The position numbers and the translations under genes are program-made. Positions 29,901 to 32,096 of a stretch of DNA of 32,096 nt are shown here, one piece after another. The notes beneath the pieces were generated by a model. The model saw only the letters and a program-made list of their open reading frames with translations, ran no database searches and was not told where the DNA came from. The number at the start of each line of letters is the position of its first letter. Position 1 is the first letter of the stretch. Origin of the DNA: JANMQK01 sp031370485 (GTDB lineage: Bacteria > Acidobacteriota > Polarisedimenticolia > Gp22-AA2); contig JANMQK010000322.1 of assembly GCA_031370485.1 (NCBI GenBank), positions 1-32,096 on the forward strand. The letters are read 5' to 3'.

Positions 29901-30285
29901 TTTCCCCACCGTGGCGAACGGGGCGGCGCGCATCGCCCGCGCCGGAGGCCGTGTCTGCCTGGGGGCGCACGGTCAGCTTCAGGGACTGGGGGCCCACTGG
30001 GAGATGTGGTCCTTCACCCTAGGGAAGGGGATGACGCCGATGGAGGCGCTGCGGACCGCCACCGCGAGCGGGGCGGAAGCACTCGGCTTCGGGAAGGACC
30101 TGGGCACGCTCGAGGCGGGGAAACTCGCCGACCTCGTGGTCATCGACGGCGATCCGCTCGCCGACATCCGCCAGTCGCAGCGCGTGACCTGGACGATGAA
30201 AAACGGCGTCCTCTACGACGCCGCCACGATGGACGAGGTCTGGCCGGAGAAAAAGCGGCTGGGGCCCTTCTTCTGGCAGGAGTGA
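26902..30285 (+). CDS. Exported TolB-propeller/amidohydrolase fusion protein
   Basis: A signal peptide (MRFRAALTLFLSVVLG within the first 35 residues) precedes a TolB/DPP6-like beta-propeller with repeated 'FSPDG..I' blades (YSPDGKTIVF, LSPDGKKLVY, FSPDGAWIAY, PSPDGAWVAY). After a charged Ala/Gly-rich linker (about 655-700) comes an imidazolonepropionase-like amidohydrolase domain (about 705-1127). HxH is in VDVHAHLHYS, later ligand candidates are in HWLKVYQQP, GELHTDL and GMEHSLP, and the end reads DLGTLEAGKLADLVVIDGDP. The usual GTD metal-ligand Asp is replaced by GAHGQLQGLG, a form that seems normal for this exported subfamily. Substrates are probably peptides or modified amino acids; this is inference. 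GAGGA lies 7 nt before the chosen ATG. Confidence 0.88.
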   Translation: MIAAPASMPRVRAAMRFRAALTLFLSVVLGLTHANGAKEPKLDVNAVPDNARTVAFTTHEGTWMSVDVAPDGRTILFDLLGDIYRMPIAGGKAERITSGLAYDFAPRYSPDGKTIVFCSDRGGTMNLWLMSGDGSSPRALTEEKDAVLSSPSWTPDGLYVLARKEETSKAGIPPVEVWMYHRDGGSGVKVIAKEKMNNSAGPIASPDGRYIYLSGRPRRFSYLPRMDDGLWQLFRFDRLTGEQIAITSGPGGGLRPTLSPDGKKLVYARRDDAATLLVVRDLETGGERVLDRGLSRDDEEGFAQMDILPSAAFTPDGASLFYWSRGTIHRVEIASARQAEVPFTAEVSLALRPLLRTEVPVGRPEFRARLLRWPTLSPDGSLLSFEALGKIWITAIESGKAGAPRRLTNGDGKEYAPQFSPDGAWIAYVSWSDKDLGHVYKVRASRRGGAGPVRLTRRGGHYINPAWSPKGDRIAVVAGTGAERRGQQPEQDAYYEIRWLPANAGSEGTDPRPIAAVTQIESLRYHPIATWRPDGERILFEELAPEGGGGPDDPRKVDLVSVRLDGTDKQRHLRFLQAENAVPSPDGAWVAYVSRDDVWVTAMPQAGAGPVEISPEKSVVPVYRLSTDGGGYIGWADSGRTIVWGMGGTIYRQRLDVVREAAIKKAQEAKTKEAAAAAAGGSGGESAGQSESKDDEAMPKPEAIPVVLEAKAPAPSGSVILKNVRAITMKGDQVLERADIVVTGNRIAAIGPSGSVDAPAGAAAFDMGGKTVIPGLVDVHAHLHYSAFEIFPEKKWEYIVNLAYGVTTVHDPSAHSVDVFAEAEQVEAGEMIGPRIYSSGDVLYGGQQAAQFARVDSFEDALHAVRRMKAYGAHWLKVYQQPRREQRIWFLQAARQEGVGATMEGAGELHTDLTNFIDGFTGMEHSLPVAIYDDVVTLAARSGTAYTPTLIVSYGGPAAEVYWYQHANPHDDPKLRRFTPHSALDTYGRRRPWYPEDDFHFPTVANGAARIARAGGRVCLGAHGQLQGLGAHWEMWSFTLGKGMTPMEALRTATASGAEALGFGKDLGTLEAGKLADLVVIDGDPLADIRQSQRVTWTMKNGVLYDAATMDEVWPEKKRLGPFFWQE

Positions 30286-30296
30286 GAAGCTGGGCC

Positions 30297-30310
30297 GGGG
30301 GCTATCCCCC
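30297..30310. terminator. Hairpin between convergent genes
   Basis: GGGGG, loop CTAT, CCCCC lies in the 25-nt gap between two convergent genes and ends at the base before the stop of the DUF4097 gene. The following T-run is weak, so any terminator role is tentative. Confidence 0.3.
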
Positions 30311-31447
30311 TCAGTTTCCTGCGGAGGATTTCCGCGCCGAGGCTCGCCCTGGCTCGATCACCAGATCGCCGCTTCCGGTATCGATCTTGATCTTGGTCCG
30401 GCCGTCGCCCCGGCGGTAGCCCAGGACCTCCTTGCCCCTGACGATCGGTTGCGCGTCGGGGTAGCGGCTGACGATGTCGCCGCTCCCCTGGTCGGCGCGC
30501 GCCTCGAAACTGGCGTCCGGGCCGAGGCGGAGGGTCACGTCGCCGCTCCCGGTTCCAGCCTTTACCTGCACGAGTCGCGAGCCCCTGGCCGAGAAATCGA
30601 TGTTGCCGGAGCCAGTGGCGGCGTTGAACTCTTCCGCGTCGAGGTCGAGGGCGTGCACGTCACCCGAGCCGGTGGCGGCCTTGACCTTTCCGGCGCGGGC
30701 CATGTCGAACGTGACGTCACCCGAACCGGTCGAGCAGACCAGCCGGTCGCCATCGAAATCCTTCACGACGCAGTTTCCGCTTCCCGTGGCGCACTTCAGG
30801 TCGCCCGCAGCGCCCTTTGCCGTGATATCCCCCGAACCGGAGGCGGCGGCGATCTTTCCCTGAATGTTCTGCAACGACTGATCGCCCGAGCCCGTGTCGA
30901 ACGCCAGCGTCCCGCGCACCCCTTCGGCCTCGAGCGAACCGACGACGTTTCGGAAGGCCGCCTCGAGGTCGCTCTTTGGCAGCCGTACCTCGACGTCCGC
31001 GTACATCGCGACCCCCTTCCCGGAGCTGACCTTGACCCTGCGGCCGTCATATTCCGTACTGGTCGAGTCGCCGCCGAACCAGCCCGCGAGCATCCCGTCC
31101 TTGCCGGTGGGGGCGTAGCGGACGGTCTCGCCCTTCTCAATCGGGTAGCGCACACGCAGGGTCGGCCGGCCCTCCTTCCCCGCGACCTGTTCGAACGAGA
31201 AGCGGGCGGCTATCTCTTCGCTTTCGGCGTGCACGGTGGCGACCGCCACGACGGTCGCGCCGTCGCCGGGGACGACCCGCATCCGCCCCGCCAGGTTCTC
31301 GACCGCGAAAGGGGTGGAGAGCGGAGATGACAACTCGACCTTGAGCGTCCGGGTCGCTTCGGCGGCGGCCAGGGGCGCGGAAGTCAGGACGAGCAGTGCC
31401 GGAAGAGCCAGGACCGCCGGGGCCAGTAGAGCCAGGTGATGCCGCAT
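30311..31447 (-). CDS. Exported DUF4097-type beta-helix protein with TGSGD repeats
   Basis: A Sec signal peptide (LLAPAVLALPALLVLTSAPL) is followed by a ~110-residue beta-sandwich region and then nine repeats of about 20 residues, each with a (T/S)GSG(D/N) turn, for example FDTGSGDQ, AASGSGDI, CATGSGNC, CSTGSGDV, AATGSGDV, GTGSGDV and IDTGSGDLVIEP. This is the DUF4097/putative adhesin fold. The role is unknown; such proteins are often membrane-associated and linked to envelope stress or anti-sigma loci. GAGGAGGG is just upstream of the ATG. No partner gene is adjacent in this window. Confidence 0.82.
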   Translation of the reverse strand: MRHHLALLAPAVLALPALLVLTSAPLAAAEATRTLKVELSSPLSTPFAVENLAGRMRVVPGDGATVVAVATVHAESEEIAARFSFEQVAGKEGRPTLRVRYPIEKGETVRYAPTGKDGMLAGWFGGDSTSTEYDGRRVKVSSGKGVAMYADVEVRLPKSDLEAAFRNVVGSLEAEGVRGTLAFDTGSGDQSLQNIQGKIAAASGSGDITAKGAAGDLKCATGSGNCVVKDFDGDRLVCSTGSGDVTFDMARAGKVKAATGSGDVHALDLDAEEFNAATGSGNIDFSARGSRLVQVKAGTGSGDVTLRLGPDASFEARADQGSGDIVSRYPDAQPIVRGKEVLGYRRGDGRTKIKIDTGSGDLVIEPGRASARKSSAGN

Positions 31448-31598
31448 GGGGAACCCTCCTCGGGAAGACGATCGAATCCTAATCTTACGCGGGACGGGCG
31501 CGGAAGGTTTCGGGGTCCTCGCCCTTCTCGCCCGCGACGGAGGCTGAAAGGCCCCAAGACACCGGGCCCGCGGTGGAGAGCACAGACTATCATTTGTA

Positions 31599-31627
31599 TT
31601 GACAGAGGATCATTTCGACCGTATATA
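31599..31627 (+). promoter_or_regulatory. Strong sigma-70-type promoter
   Basis: A perfect TTGACA (31599-31604) and TATATA (31622-31627) are 17 nt apart. Transcription should start near 31634. It is the best -35/-10 pair in the window and faces the gene at 31832. Confidence 0.7.
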
Positions 31628-31646
31628 CCGCTCACGCTCTTTATGT

Positions 31647-31676
31647 TCCGCCGGGGATGCGGCGGGCTTTCTTTTG
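31647..31676 (+). terminator. Leader hairpin with T-rich tail, possible attenuator
   Basis: TCCGCC pairs with GGCGGG around an 8-nt loop, followed by CTTTCTTTT. The hairpin lies only about 15 nt after the predicted transcription start, so it would either end a ~40-nt RNA or act as an attenuator in the ~200-nt leader of the gene at 31832. Confidence 0.45.
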
Positions 31677-31831
31677 TGCATTAACCCCTGCCGTATCAAG
31701 AAGTTGTTCCGGACAAGGCTTCCTTCGTAGTGGGAATGCTGACGGAGCGGGGGTCCTCCTGAGAGAAATCGACAGTCATTGAAACCCGGCGCTCTGTTCT
31801 CTCGCCTAAGTGGGTTCATAGGAGGACAGCC

Positions 31832-32096
31832 ATGAAAGCACTCTTCGCGCCTGGAGCGAAGTGGACACGGGTCTTGGCGGCGATCGGGCTGACCTTGCTG
31901 CTCGCGGCCCCGGCGATGTTGCTATGGGCCGGCAGGATCCAGCCCATCGATCCGACCACCGACGAACAGATGGAGCGGCGGATGGCCGAGATCGAGGGCC
32001 GACGTTTGGGCGAGATCAATCTGCCGCCGGCGTTTTATCCGCCCGCGGAGTTCTCGCCGTTCGGCGGGCTGCTTTCCCCGCAGCTGCGCGGCGCGG
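31832..32096 (+). CDS. Start of an exported or membrane-anchored protein (3' partial)
   Basis: ATG 31832 is preceded by a strong AGGAGG site at 31820-31825. The product starts MKALFAPGAKWTRVLAAIGL, with a hydrophobic core TLLLAAPAMLLWAG that is either a signal peptide or an anchor, then a charged helix (TTDEQMERRMAEIEGRRLGE) and a Pro-rich segment (NLPPAFYPPAEFSPFGG). The frame is open to the end of the window. I do not recognise the family. The long leader with promoter and hairpin upstream suggests regulated expression. Confidence 0.7.
   Translation, partial: MKALFAPGAKWTRVLAAIGLTLLLAAPAMLLWAGRIQPIDPTTDEQMERRMAEIEGRRLGEINLPPAFYPPAEFSPFGGLLSPQLRGA

Noticed and set aside
31643..31684. 13-codon leader peptide MFRRGCGGLSFVH over the leader hairpin
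   Set aside because: No ribosome binding site and no run of regulatory codons; its overlap with the hairpin may be chance.

Overview
The window is high-GC bacterial DNA, probably from a large, mostly uncultured lineage such as Acidobacteriota. The support is circumstantial: a TolB-propeller/amidohydrolase fusion, MopE-type calcium-binding repeats, a rhombosortase with its lipoprotein target, a kelch protein with a TQDEP-type C-terminal domain, and a decayed protein tail of the 'YLVRGTN...SQVG.RD.EIAAS..CP' type. No rRNA, tRNA, CRISPR array or transposase gene was found.

Layout. 1-2643 is the 3' part of an RND/MMPL exporter fused to a thioredoxin-like domain. 2644-21297 is a mosaic of intact genes and gene fragments: a methyltransferase, a glycan-type operon (zinc-ribbon methyltransferase, SGNH protein, truncated carbamoyltransferase), a kelch protein, a nucleotidyltransferase/HTH pair, a PAS-GAF-PAS-GGDEF-EAL protein, a 1326-residue secreted beta-helix protein, a rhombosortase with its target, and a membrane adenylate cyclase. 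21298-32096 looks like conserved chromosome: an Lhr-type helicase, a DUF457 membrane hydrolase, a TolB/amidohydrolase protein, a DUF4097 protein and the start of a small exported protein.

Two observations stand out. First, an approximately 83-bp dispersed element, called R here, occurs at eight loci on both strands, all between 2.7 and 21.3 kb, and none was seen outside. It has a 5' GCGCA/TGCGC hairpin and a 3' hairpin ending near CGACCGGGTGGCGG. Most copies abut a truncated gene, and two supply the stop codon of the fragment they cut. No mobility gene is present, so R is probably a non-autonomous MITE- or REP-like element, or a structured RNA element.

Second, the exporter-lhr junction is present twice. 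On the left a complete exporter 3' end is followed by about 14 recognisable codons of an lhr start and then R1. On the right R8 is followed by a decayed exporter remnant (84% nucleotide identity over 177 nt, internal deletion, nonsense codon) and then a complete lhr. The R-rich 18.5 kb therefore lies between reciprocal remnants of one gene pair, which suggests R-associated rearrangement or insertion, or an assembly join at R copies that read data should exclude.

Working groups visible in the window: the overlapping methyltransferase-SGNH-carbamoyltransferase operon (surface glycan modification); the rhombosortase and its GlyGly-CTERM lipoprotein, overlapping through TTGA; an autoregulated HTH/nucleotidyltransferase pair; and two nucleotide second-messenger enzymes (cyclic di-GMP and cAMP). 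Several starts are preceded by an extended -10 of the form TGnTA(t/g)nnT.
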